Shown: piece after piece, positions 15,920 through 24,155 of the stretch
Numbering within the stretch: the first letter of the stretch is position 1
Layout: every line of letters begins with the position of its first letter
Source of the DNA: CAVZLD01 sp964522605
GTDB lineage: Bacteria > Planctomycetota > Planctomycetia > Pirellulales > Pirellulaceae
DNA: 35,827 nucleotides
Direction: 5' to 3'
Assembly (NCBI GenBank): GCA_964522605.1
Contig: CAZFWV010000034.1
Coordinates: forward strand, 1-35,827
Notes under the pieces: generated by a model
Told to the model about the DNA's origin: nothing
Databases searched by the model: none
The model's input: the letters and a program-made list of their open reading frames with translations, nothing else
Made by a program: the position numbers and the translations under genes

Positions 15920-17821
15920 TCAGGGAGCGAAGTCCACCGGATCACCTAAGTCCGTTGTATCCTCGTTTTCCGACGCTCCTTCCGGCCCCTGCTCCTGCAG
16001 ACTCCGAAACGCATCGATTCCCGAACCCTGCTCCTTCGCCTCCTCAGTCTCCTTAATAATGTCGGACCGACTGAGGTGGATCTTCTTATAGACGTCTTCG
16101 GAAATCACGTAGTACCAGTCCGCGAATCGATAGTTGAGTTCACGGACCTTCTCTTCCGCTTTCTTAATCTTGTCGTTCCGCTCATCGATCTTGCGCTGAT
16201 TCTCCTTCGTGATCCGCTCACGTTCGGCCTGGAGATCGACCGGTGTCGCGCTGTCGTCACTCTCCGCCTCGGTTGCACTCTCGGGCGCGGAAGCATCCGT
16301 CTCGGACGCCTCTGCGCCCGTTTCGGTGGCGTCCTCGGCGGATTCCTCCGTGCTTTCAACCGCTTCTGCCGCCGGCTCGCTGGTCTCTTCCACCGCAGGA
16401 GTCTCCGTTGCTGCCGCTTCGGTCGATTCGTCAGCAGGTTCTTCTTCCGCGGACTCGAGCGCCTCCGGCAGGACAGGCTCTTCCTCCGCGTCAACCGCGT
16501 CTGCCTCCACCTCAGCCGCCTCTTCAGCCGCCTCAGCCTGCAGGACGGTCGGGAGCGTCTTGTAGCGGGAGACGGCCGACTGCGACGACTCTTCTTGCGA
16601 CTCGGATTCCGGAGTCGACTCCGCACCGGCGGGCAGTTCGGGCAGCGCTTCCAATTCCGGCTCCGGGAACTGCGACTGATCGACCCGAGCGGAAACGAGC
16701 AAGAAGCGATTCAGCTTGCCATCGTCCGATTCGGTATCGACGCTCGCCACGCGACCGAACCGCAGGATGTATTCGACGCCCTCCTTGGTCCGCACGAGTG
16801 CTTCCCCATCCGTCGAGAGCAATTCGATCGTATCCCCTGCGCCGATCTGAACAGGATAGAAACCTCGTTCGACAAGCGAATCGACACCGGCCTGATCATT
16901 GAAGAATCCCTGATCCGCGCGCAGATCGGCACCTAACCCGTCCGGCTTCCGTTCCACATCGACAATTTCCAGAGTGTCGAGGGCGTTTTTCAGCGCGGTC
17001 AGACGCTCCGTGTTCAATTCCTCGCCTTCCAACAGCTCGGTCGGCTGCAACTGACCACCGCGCGCCTCGAGCAATTGATCTAACTTCCAAGTCCCGTTGT
17101 CATCGGTCAGCGTGATGTCGAGTCGTTGATCGAAATCCGTGACGGGGCCACTCAAAGTCTGGGCAACCTGGAACGTGTAATCCTTGAGCTGAAGCTGCGA
17201 GATATCCCACGCATTCACCTGAAGCAGATCTTTCTCGATCCAGTCGTCGAACTTCACCGGCAACTGCTCGGGATCGATCTTGGCGATGTAGACGGGGTAC
17301 TGGTCAACGACGCGAACAAAGTGTTGTCCTTCCTGGTCCTTGACCTCTTTGCCGATTACGAGGTTGACCAGATTATCGCCTCCTTCGTCCTTGATATTGA
17401 CGAGCGTCCCGACTCCCTGATCCCCAACAGCCGATTTATCGGCGCTCGGTTCCAGGACTCCGTAAAGGCCGTGTTTGCCGAAATCGTCCGTGACCATCTG
17501 CAGAATTTTCAGATCGACAAACTGCGTTGCGGCATCCCGAATTCGGTTCTCGGCATCGGCGGGATAACCGTCGTGGGAAGGCAGCGTCCAGATCCCATTG
17601 ACCTGCTTGACCTCAATCTCACTCAGATTTGCCAAGTCCTCATCGAAGCGGACGATCTTCAGACTTTTGGCCGCCAGAGGATCGGTGAATTCCGGGAAGA
17701 GGGTTTGTCCGATCCGCTCTGGAGGAGTCGTCCCCACGGATGGGGATCGCGTCGCCAGCGCCAAACCGGCTGCCAGAATCGCAACGCCGCTGAAGGCCAG
17801 GGTTTTCATCGTTTCCGACAT
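15920..17821 (-). CDS. DUF4340 membrane-anchored protein of a Gld-type ABC cluster
   Basis: A 633-residue protein with an N-terminal membrane anchor (MSETMKTLAFSGVAILAAGLALA) and a large extracytoplasmic DUF4340 region (about 40-380). The body has the family feel (NGIWTLPSHDGYPADAENRI early; VIGKEVKDQEGQHFVRV later). From about residue 384 to 532 it is Glu/Ala/Ser-rich and acidic, followed by a short Lys/Glu coiled coil and the conserved-looking end RFADWYYVISEDVYKKIHL. The acidic block therefore splits the domain from its C-terminal strand. ATG 17821 has GGGAG 9 nt upstream; an open extension to 17890 runs into repeat DNA and is rejected. It is the last gene of the ATPase/GldFG cluster and its partner by analogy with such clusters. 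Function is unknown. Confidence 0.85.
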   Translation of the reverse strand: MSETMKTLAFSGVAILAAGLALATRSPSVGTTPPERIGQTLFPEFTDPLAAKSLKIVRFDEDLANLSEIEVKQVNGIWTLPSHDGYPADAENRIRDAATQFVDLKILQMVTDDFGKHGLYGVLEPSADKSAVGDQGVGTLVNIKDEGGDNLVNLVIGKEVKDQEGQHFVRVVDQYPVYIAKIDPEQLPVKFDDWIEKDLLQVNAWDISQLQLKDYTFQVAQTLSGPVTDFDQRLDITLTDDNGTWKLDQLLEARGGQLQPTELLEGEELNTERLTALKNALDTLEIVDVERKPDGLGADLRADQGFFNDQAGVDSLVERGFYPVQIGAGDTIELLSTDGEALVRTKEGVEYILRFGRVASVDTESDDGKLNRFLLVSARVDQSQFPEPELEALPELPAGAESTPESESQEESSQSAVSRYKTLPTVLQAEAAEEAAEVEADAVDAEEEPVLPEALESAEEEPADESTEAAATETPAVEETSEPAAEAVESTEESAEDATETGAEASETDASAPESATEAESDDSATPVDLQAERERITKENQRKIDERNDKIKKAEEKVRELNYRFADWYYVISEDVYKKIHLSRSDIIKETEEAKEQGSGIDAFRSLQEQGPEGASENEDTTDLGDPVDFAP

Positions 17822-17873
17822 CGTGAAGACTCCCGCTACTTTCAAATAATCGCCAACCGAATCGAAGACACCC

Positions 17874-17976
17874 GTGCGGCAGGGCCGCAAACCAACGGGG
17901 TGCTACCGCACCCGCGTAAGCGTCGCTCCCGTTGGTCGCTCAATCTCTTGCCAGAAAAACAACACTTTCGCCATTC
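17874..17976. repeat. REP-like palindromic element, copy 1 (103 bp)
   Basis: First of two identical 103-bp units. It contains two nested hairpins: GCGGC-AGG-GCCGC, and ACCAACGGG paired with CCCGTTGGT across a 26-nt GC-rich loop. I recall closely similar words in Rhodopirellula-type genomes (not searched). Confidence 0.85.
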
Positions 17977-17984
17977 ACGGTGCA

Positions 17985-18087
17985 GTGCGGCAGGGCCGCA
18001 AACCAACGGGGTGCTACCGCACCCGCGTAAGCGTCGCTCCCGTTGGTCGCTCAATCTCTTGCCAGAAAAACAACACTTTCGCCATTC
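17985..18087. repeat. REP-like palindromic element, copy 2 (103 bp)
   Basis: Identical to copy 1 over all 103 bp, at an offset of exactly 111 bp, with 8 nt between copies. It ends 10 bp from the stop codon of the GldF-GldG fusion. Perfect identity implies a recent tandem duplication or gene conversion. It sits inside a probable operon, so it will be transcribed as two large hairpins between the two coding regions. Confidence 0.88.
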
Positions 18088-18097
18088 CCAATTCAGG

Positions 18098-21061
18098 TCA
18101 CCGACGTCGAGCCGTCGTAATGCTCTCTTTTTCTCGGGCTCGGCGACTGAGAAACACGACCAACCCGATTGCGATCGGTGGCAGCATGGGCAGCAGCAAC
18201 GCCATCGCCTTGTACCGGTTCTGGACCGACTGAATCTCGGCATCCAGCTGCCGCTCAATCCGCAACAATTCTCGGTTTCGGTCCCGAGTCAGGCGTTCGA
18301 CGGTCGTATCCATTCGACGCTGTTCGACGCGTTCTTTCATCGCGACCTGTTGCACGGCCGCCTGGAGTGCACGTTGCAATTCACGGCTCGAGACCCCTTC
18401 ACCGCCCTCCTGGCTTTTCTTCTGCAACTCATCCACCTTTTTCTGCAATTCGGCCATGGCTTCTTCCTGCTTCTTCTTCGCCGCAGCCTCTGCCTGCTGG
18501 AATTCGTCGTTGAAGATCGCAATCTGCTGTTCGGCCTCTTCCCGGGCCTTCGCCGTTCGCTCCTCCACCTTCTTGAGCGTCGCATAACGCGTCTGCCGCT
18601 TGCGAATCTCCATAAAACGGTCATCTTGAGCGAGTGAGTCGATCACATTGAGGACGAACGTCACATTATCGAACTGCCAATTGATGTCGCTCATGTTCGG
18701 CTGCGCACGAACGCGCAGAAACTCGGAGTGCATCAAGTCGATATCGGTGACGTAGACGACGTTCACTTGATCCTGAGTCGTGTCTGCGGCGGCGACTTCC
18801 GCGGCGGGCTCTTCCATTGCGGTCGGCTTGGTCTCGGTCGCCGCGCCGGACGCTCCCGTTGGCGAGTCACTGCCCGCTTGCCCGCTCTCCGCCGGGGACG
18901 ACTTGATGCGCGCAGCCAGGATGAACGGCGTCGAACTGCGGTGTCGCTGACGAATAATCTCCAGCGACAGCGGGTCCTGATTCCGCATCGTCAGTTCCTG
19001 GTAGCCAATCGTCCCGACATCGGTTCCGGTCGTGGCCAGTGGCTCGAAACTCACCCCCGCACGATCCCGCGCCTCCAGCGCACCAGGATAGAGCAACAAC
19101 AACTGGGTCAACCCGCTGGTAATGGGGCTCTCTGCGCTGAGTGGATCTTCCGCGCCAGGGACGTCTGGCGATACAAAGACCCATTCGTCGGTGATTTGCC
19201 GAAACCCGCGCGTCTTCTTGTAGGGATTGTATTTCTGCCAAACGACCTCGGCGCTAAACTGCCCCATCTCCTCCTCACCGACCATCCGCACGTTCAGCAG
19301 ATCCCAGAGCTTCTGGATATCGCCTTTGGGCTCCGGCGGTTGCCCCATGCCCATCATGCCGCCCCCGCGCGGCATTTTGGGTTGACTGGTTCCCGGAGCA
19401 TTCATCATGACCGGCAGCGGATCCTCAAAGATCGCGGTCGGCATTCCCTTTCGAACCGCTTCGATAAAGTTGTCCATCTGTTGCGGATTCAGCGAGGACG
19501 GTTGCACGGCCAGCAGCACGTCGACCTGTTCTTCAATTGGGTTGCTGGGATCGATCTGCACGACTTCGTACTGCTTCTCCAACTCTTCCACGATCAACTG
19601 CTTCGGGGTCTGAGACATCCGCTGGAAGTCGAAGCCACCGAATAGCTGCGCATCGGTGTTCACGACTCCCAATTTCTTGCGCTTCGATTGGGCAACCGTC
19701 GTGATCGACCGCACGAGTTCGTATTCCACGGGAATCCCTTGATCAAAGAAGGGAACAATCACCTTCTCCAAACCGCAAGTGAAGGCTGCCCCCATGTAAA
19801 GATCCTTCTCTTGCAGCGCACCGCGCTCGCGCACCAACACCCGAGCCGGTTGAATCCCGTACTGTTCCTCCGCCCGGACTGCTTCCTCGCTCGACGGCTC
19901 CAAGTTGTCGTAGACGCGAATCTGAATTCGATTCCCCCCCTGGGCACTCATCTCATTCAGCTTGGAGATCAGGTCGACCTTCGTCTTGACGTAATCCTCG
20001 GGGATCTGCCGACTGATGAAGGCTTCGACGAGGATTGGATTCGTCGTCTCCAGCCCCCTGATCAGCGAATTCGTCTTCTTCGAGAGCGAGCTGACTCGTT
20101 CGGTCGTTCCATCAAGTCGAACGACGTCATGGTTCAGGAAGAAGAAGGTCGCACCCAGCGCAATCACGATCAAGCCAAGCGTTCGAGCAACGTAATGCCC
20201 CAGCATCGACTGGCCATCTTTTCCCCCCAGCCAATGCCGTCGTCCGACCAGGACAACACTCAGATAGAGTCCGATTGCGATCAGCATTCCAAAGAAAACA
20301 AGGGCACGAAGGCTGATGACGCCGCGCCCGAAATCAAAAAACTGTTCCGCATAACTGAACTGGGAAATCCGCTGAGAGATCGGTCCGGTAATCACCGCGT
20401 CGGCATAAGACGACAGGACCAAGGGCAGATTCAAGAGGACTCCGAAGATGAAACCAATCGTCTGATTGGCCGTCAGGTAGGAACCGACCATCGCGATTGC
20501 GATCATCGATAAGCCAACCACCCAATAGCCCAGGTAGGTCGTGGCGAATAACCCGAGGTCGACATCGCCGAGCGCAAGAAAGGCGAGAACCAGAAAGTTC
20601 GTAATCTGCGAAAAGAGCAGCGAGACGGTGAAGATCGCGACGGCAGCCAGGTATTTCCCTAAGACAATGTCCCAGTCGTCGGCGGGGACCGTCAACAGCA
20701 ACTCGTCGGTTCCCTGACGACGCTCTTCCGACCAGATCCCCATCGTGATCGTGGCAATGTAGATCAGCATGATCCACGGAAACCACTGATTCAATTCGTG
20801 CAGCGTCGCGAGATTATCGTTGAAGAAGTCGTGAGGGAAGAAGGCGCAGACGGAGCAAGCTCCAACAAACAGCAGAATGAATAGATATCCGGTTGGATTA
20901 CTGAAGTAGCCAACGAAGTTCCGCTTGAGCACCGCGTACGCAACGTGCTTCACGCGCGCGAGTCCCTGGATCAGGCCCAAACCGACCAACAGAAAGATTG
21001 CGTCAATCAGCAACAGCAGGATCACCAGGAGTGTGATACTTAACATCGTTCTGATTTCCAT
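18098..21061 (-). CDS. GldF-GldG fusion: ABC-2 permease plus auxiliary domain
   Basis: A 987-residue fusion of an ABC-2 type permease (about residues 1-290, several helices; opening MLSITLLVILLLLIDAIFL) and a GldG-like auxiliary domain (ABC_transp_aux, about 310-800). The auxiliary part shows NPILVEAFISRQIPEDY, IQIRVYDNLEPSSEEA and KKLGVVNTDAQLFGG. A Met/Gly/Pro-rich loop lies near residues 555-575. Residues about 816-945 form a long charged coiled coil, and a C-terminal helix (ALLLPMLPPIAIGLVVFL) re-enters the membrane. In Bacteroidetes GldF and GldG are separate gliding proteins; here they are one chain and gliding should not be assumed. The first ATG (21061) has AAGGA touching it; ATG at 21046 is an alternative start. 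It lies 85 bp after the ATPase gene. Confidence 0.9.
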   Translation of the reverse strand: MEIRTMLSITLLVILLLLIDAIFLLVGLGLIQGLARVKHVAYAVLKRNFVGYFSNPTGYLFILLFVGACSVCAFFPHDFFNDNLATLHELNQWFPWIMLIYIATITMGIWSEERRQGTDELLLTVPADDWDIVLGKYLAAVAIFTVSLLFSQITNFLVLAFLALGDVDLGLFATTYLGYWVVGLSMIAIAMVGSYLTANQTIGFIFGVLLNLPLVLSSYADAVITGPISQRISQFSYAEQFFDFGRGVISLRALVFFGMLIAIGLYLSVVLVGRRHWLGGKDGQSMLGHYVARTLGLIVIALGATFFFLNHDVVRLDGTTERVSSLSKKTNSLIRGLETTNPILVEAFISRQIPEDYVKTKVDLISKLNEMSAQGGNRIQIRVYDNLEPSSEEAVRAEEQYGIQPARVLVRERGALQEKDLYMGAAFTCGLEKVIVPFFDQGIPVEYELVRSITTVAQSKRKKLGVVNTDAQLFGGFDFQRMSQTPKQLIVEELEKQYEVVQIDPSNPIEEQVDVLLAVQPSSLNPQQMDNFIEAVRKGMPTAIFEDPLPVMMNAPGTSQPKMPRGGGMMGMGQPPEPKGDIQKLWDLLNVRMVGEEEMGQFSAEVVWQKYNPYKKTRGFRQITDEWVFVSPDVPGAEDPLSAESPITSGLTQLLLLYPGALEARDRAGVSFEPLATTGTDVGTIGYQELTMRNQDPLSLEIIRQRHRSSTPFILAARIKSSPAESGQAGSDSPTGASGAATETKPTAMEEPAAEVAAADTTQDQVNVVYVTDIDLMHSEFLRVRAQPNMSDINWQFDNVTFVLNVIDSLAQDDRFMEIRKRQTRYATLKKVEERTAKAREEAEQQIAIFNDEFQQAEAAAKKKQEEAMAELQKKVDELQKKSQEGGEGVSSRELQRALQAAVQQVAMKERVEQRRMDTTVERLTRDRNRELLRIERQLDAEIQSVQNRYKAMALLLPMLPPIAIGLVVFLSRRAREKESITTARRR

Positions 21062-21146
21062 TCCTTCGCAAAATGCCCAACGTCGGGCAGAACTTGTTCG
21101 GTAACCGCCGACTCGTCCACGCGACGAGCGAGAAGCCCACCCCGCC

Positions 21147-21890
21147 TCACGAAACCGCCGCTGTCGTCAACCGTTGAAACTCTTGATCGAGACTCTTTCC
21201 ATCACGCGTAAATTCGGTCACGGGAGCATCGGCAACCAGTCGGCCTTCATTGACAATGATCACGCGGTTGGCCATCGCTTCTGCCTCCTGCAAAATATGC
21301 GTGGAGAGCAGAATCGTTCGTTCCTCCCCCAGACGCTGCATCGTATGTCGCACTTCCTGAATCTGGTTCGGGTCCAACCCGGCCGTCGGCTCGTCCATAA
21401 TCAACACATCCGGTTCGTGCAGCAGCGCCTGAGCCATCCCGACACGCTGACGGAATCCTTTGGACAGTTTGCTGATCGGCTTGTGAAACACACTGGCCAG
21501 GGCGCAAATGTCGACGACCGCATCGATCCGATCGCGAGTCCGTTTGGCATCCAGTCCTCGCGCTTCGGCAAAGAACTGCAACAGACCGGCCGGCGTCATG
21601 TCGGGATACAGAGGGCCATTTTCCGGCAGGTATCCCAACCTTGCCGACCCGGCCAACCGATCGTTCGCCATGTCGTGTCCGGCGATTCGGGCGACACCTT
21701 CGGACGGCGAAAGATAGCCGGTCAGAAGCTTCATCGTCGTGCTCTTCCCCGCCCCATTGGGACCAAGAAAAGCCACGATTTCTCCTTTGTCCATTGAAAA
21801 CGTGATATCACGGCAGGCCGCGAAATCACCGTAAAACTTGGACAAACCTTGCGCCTCGATCATCGGGATCGTGGGAGAGGACTCCGCCAT
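21147..21890 (-). CDS. ABC transporter ATPase, GldA-like
   Basis: A 247-residue ABC-type ATPase that should energise the GldF-GldG protein encoded downstream. Walker A is GPNGAGKST at 43-51, the Q-loop position reads YLPEN, the signature is LSKGF at 142-146, and Walker B is VLIMDEP at 162-168 followed by TAGLDPNQ; the switch histidine is in LLSTHIL. LSKGF in place of LSGGQ and YLPE at the Q-loop are usual for GldA/NatA-like export ATPases, so they are not defects. Length is complete. It is the first gene of the minus-strand cluster (ATPase, fusion permease, DUF4340). Confidence 0.93.
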   Translation of the reverse strand: MAESSPTIPMIEAQGLSKFYGDFAACRDITFSMDKGEIVAFLGPNGAGKSTTMKLLTGYLSPSEGVARIAGHDMANDRLAGSARLGYLPENGPLYPDMTPAGLLQFFAEARGLDAKRTRDRIDAVVDICALASVFHKPISKLSKGFRQRVGMAQALLHEPDVLIMDEPTAGLDPNQIQEVRHTMQRLGEERTILLSTHILQEAEAMANRVIIVNEGRLVADAPVTEFTRDGKSLDQEFQRLTTAAVS

Positions 21891-22158
21891 CGCTTACTCC
21901 ACCAACTTCTTGACCTGCCATTCGGTCGGCCGAAACACGTTCCAAACAAAAACCGGTTGTCACCTGTGAGCCACATTTCCATGTGACGGAATGACGAACG
22001 GACCGCGTCAGAAATTCACGCCGAGGAACCACCGGTCTGGCGGGATCTCGATAAGGCCGAGTCCCCAGGGGATCGGCTCGCGCGAAATCGGGATGGACCA
22101 GTGGTGACCGCAGCGGCAGCCGACGAAGGCGGCACGTGCGGCCTGGATTTTCAATAAT
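21891..22158. other. Gap between nadB and the ABC operon
   Basis: A 268-bp gap in which the operon promoter probably lies. A small hairpin CACAT-TTCC-ATGTG is present near 21972. I see no confident promoter boxes and no gene. Confidence 0.4.
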
Positions 22159-23838
22159 CTAAAATACGGGATCTCCCTTCGGCAAGTTCGGTCCGCATGA
22201 TTTTTCGGCTTCATCGGGGAAATCTTCGCCGCGACGCCAAGCGAGGTGTCGCTGCCAATGCTCGTTATCCATGTCCGGGCAATCTGTCCGCAAGTGGACC
22301 CCCCGGGACTCTTCGCGGCATAATGCCGCCCGCACCATCAGTTGGGCGACGAGCAACATGTTCTGCAATTCCCAGCCTCGCGGATCGGCGAATGCCCGCG
22401 GCCAAACGTACCGACTCCATTTCTCGATCGTCTCGACGGCCCGCTGCAGTGCGGCCCCCTCGCGACGGACTCCCGCGGAACGCCACATCAGGCTTGTGAG
22501 AGAGTTGCGGATATCACCAAAATCAAGCGGCTCCCCTTCCGATTGGGGAGTTGAGTGTTGAATCGCGGGGGCTTGAAACACATCGCGGATCCCCGCGGCC
22601 GCCTCCGAGGCTCCCCGGCCCGTATGCGCTCCGAAGACAAGGTTCTCCAGCAGGCTGTTCGAGGCCAATCGATTGGCCCCATGCAGTCCGCTCGACGTGA
22701 CCTCTCCGGCCGCCCACAACCCGGGCAGAGTGGTGCGACCATTTCGATCGACGGTTACTCCCCCAATCATGTAGTGGGCCCCGGGCCGGACGGGAATCCG
22801 GTCGCGCGTGATGTCCAGCTGAAACTCGCGGCACGTGCGGTCAATCCCGGGAAACCGTTCGCGGATTTTCTCTGGTGGCAGGTGGCTCATCGACAGATAG
22901 ACGCTCGGATGACGCGTCCGCTCCATCTGCGTCACGATCGATTGAGACACCACGTCGCGCGGCGCCAACTCACCCCGCTCGTCGTAATCAAACATGAAGC
23001 GGTGGCCGTTCACGTCAAGCAGATAGGCACCTTCGCCGCGAATCGCCTCGGTGATCAGACTGCGGCTGCTGCCGGCAATGTACAGCACCGTGGGGTGAAA
23101 CTGCATAAACTCCATGTCGCGCAATTCCGCCCCGGCGCGGTAAGCCATGGCTAACCCATCACCCGTTGCCACAGCCGGATTCGTCGACTCTCGATAGACT
23201 TGCCCCGCACCACCCGTGCAGAGGATGGTCTGCTTCGCCCAGACGAACATTTTCCCGTGTTGCGGATTCCACGTCACGGCGCCACAACAGATCCCATCGT
23301 GGACGATCAGGTCGATGGTAAACACCTGCTTCCACAATTGAACATTCGGCAGTCGCTGAACCCATTCGACGATGGCGCGCATGACCTCTTTGCCCGTGGC
23401 GTCTCCCAGGGCATGAACGATTCGATGGTGACTGTGCCCGCCTTCGCGTCCCAGGGACAACTCCCCGGCAACCTGATCGAACTGAGTCCCCCACTGAATC
23501 AGTTCCTGAATTCTCTCCGGCGCTTCCCGAACCACCATCTCGACAATGGCCGGGTCGCACAGGTCACCCCCCGCATGAATCGTGTCGGAGATGTGGTCTT
23601 CGAATCGGTCGTCGGAGTCGAGGACACCCGCGATACCACCTTGGGCGTAGTTGCTGTTGGAATGTCGCAGGTCGTCCTTGGTGACGACGACCACGGAATG
23701 TCCCTGGTCGATTTCGATGGCAGCGCGTAACCCAGCTAGCCCCCCGCCGATGATTAAGACATCAGTGAAAAAATGGGGGATCTGCTTCGGATGAATCCCA
23801 ACCAAATAGCGCGGCACAGGCAAACTCATGGAGCTCAT
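22159..23838 (-). CDS. nadB: L-aspartate oxidase
   Basis: A 559-residue flavoprotein that oxidises L-aspartate to iminoaspartate, the first step of de novo NAD synthesis. The FAD-binding motif is GGGLAG at 31-36 after the strand DVLII. Family blocks follow in order: SNSNYAQGGIAGVLD, GREGGHSHHRIVHALGDATG (which includes the active-site region that separates NadB from fumarate reductases), GGAGQVYRESTNPAVATGDG, EFMQFHPTVLY, LITEAIRGEGAYL, GAHYMIGGV and GLWAAGEVTSSGLHGANRLASN. The C-terminal helical domain (HLRTDCPD) is complete. There is no strong Shine-Dalgarno; ATG three codons downstream is also possible. NadA and NadC are not in this window, so the pathway is split. Confidence 0.95.
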   Translation of the reverse strand: MSSMSLPVPRYLVGIHPKQIPHFFTDVLIIGGGLAGLRAAIEIDQGHSVVVVTKDDLRHSNSNYAQGGIAGVLDSDDRFEDHISDTIHAGGDLCDPAIVEMVVREAPERIQELIQWGTQFDQVAGELSLGREGGHSHHRIVHALGDATGKEVMRAIVEWVQRLPNVQLWKQVFTIDLIVHDGICCGAVTWNPQHGKMFVWAKQTILCTGGAGQVYRESTNPAVATGDGLAMAYRAGAELRDMEFMQFHPTVLYIAGSSRSLITEAIRGEGAYLLDVNGHRFMFDYDERGELAPRDVVSQSIVTQMERTRHPSVYLSMSHLPPEKIRERFPGIDRTCREFQLDITRDRIPVRPGAHYMIGGVTVDRNGRTTLPGLWAAGEVTSSGLHGANRLASNSLLENLVFGAHTGRGASEAAAGIRDVFQAPAIQHSTPQSEGEPLDFGDIRNSLTSLMWRSAGVRREGAALQRAVETIEKWSRYVWPRAFADPRGWELQNMLLVAQLMVRAALCREESRGVHLRTDCPDMDNEHWQRHLAWRRGEDFPDEAEKSCGPNLPKGDPVF

Positions 23839-24155
23839 TGTAGTGGGTCGTCCCCGTTTCTTAAGGGGGGCAACCAGCAGGAAGAAGCCAACCGCCGCCC
23901 TAGTGCTTTGGCTTACCCGGCAGAACGGAGCGTAGGAACACGACTGAAGATTGCCGAGTGATGATCTCCGATGGCTGAAGGAAAGACCCCGACGAGCGAG
24001 TTGAGGACGGAAGAGACGATTCGGTCGGTCCGCCGTCGTCCGCTTGAGCTGCTACTTCGCAAATCAACATTCGTCATTCAGCACTCGACAATCCATTCGG
24101 CTCGCCGGATCGACAGAGCCCATCCGGGACGCACGGCCGTGGGTTGATCGGGGAC
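23839..24155. other. Gap between the DUF4175-like gene and nadB
   Basis: A 317-bp stretch without a gene. I see no strong palindrome, promoter or terminator in it. Confidence 0.5.

Noticed and set aside
21147..21890. LSKGF signature and YLPE Q-loop as a broken ABC ATPase
   Set aside because: These variants are usual in GldA/NatA-type export ATPases, and Walker A, Walker B and the switch histidine are intact.
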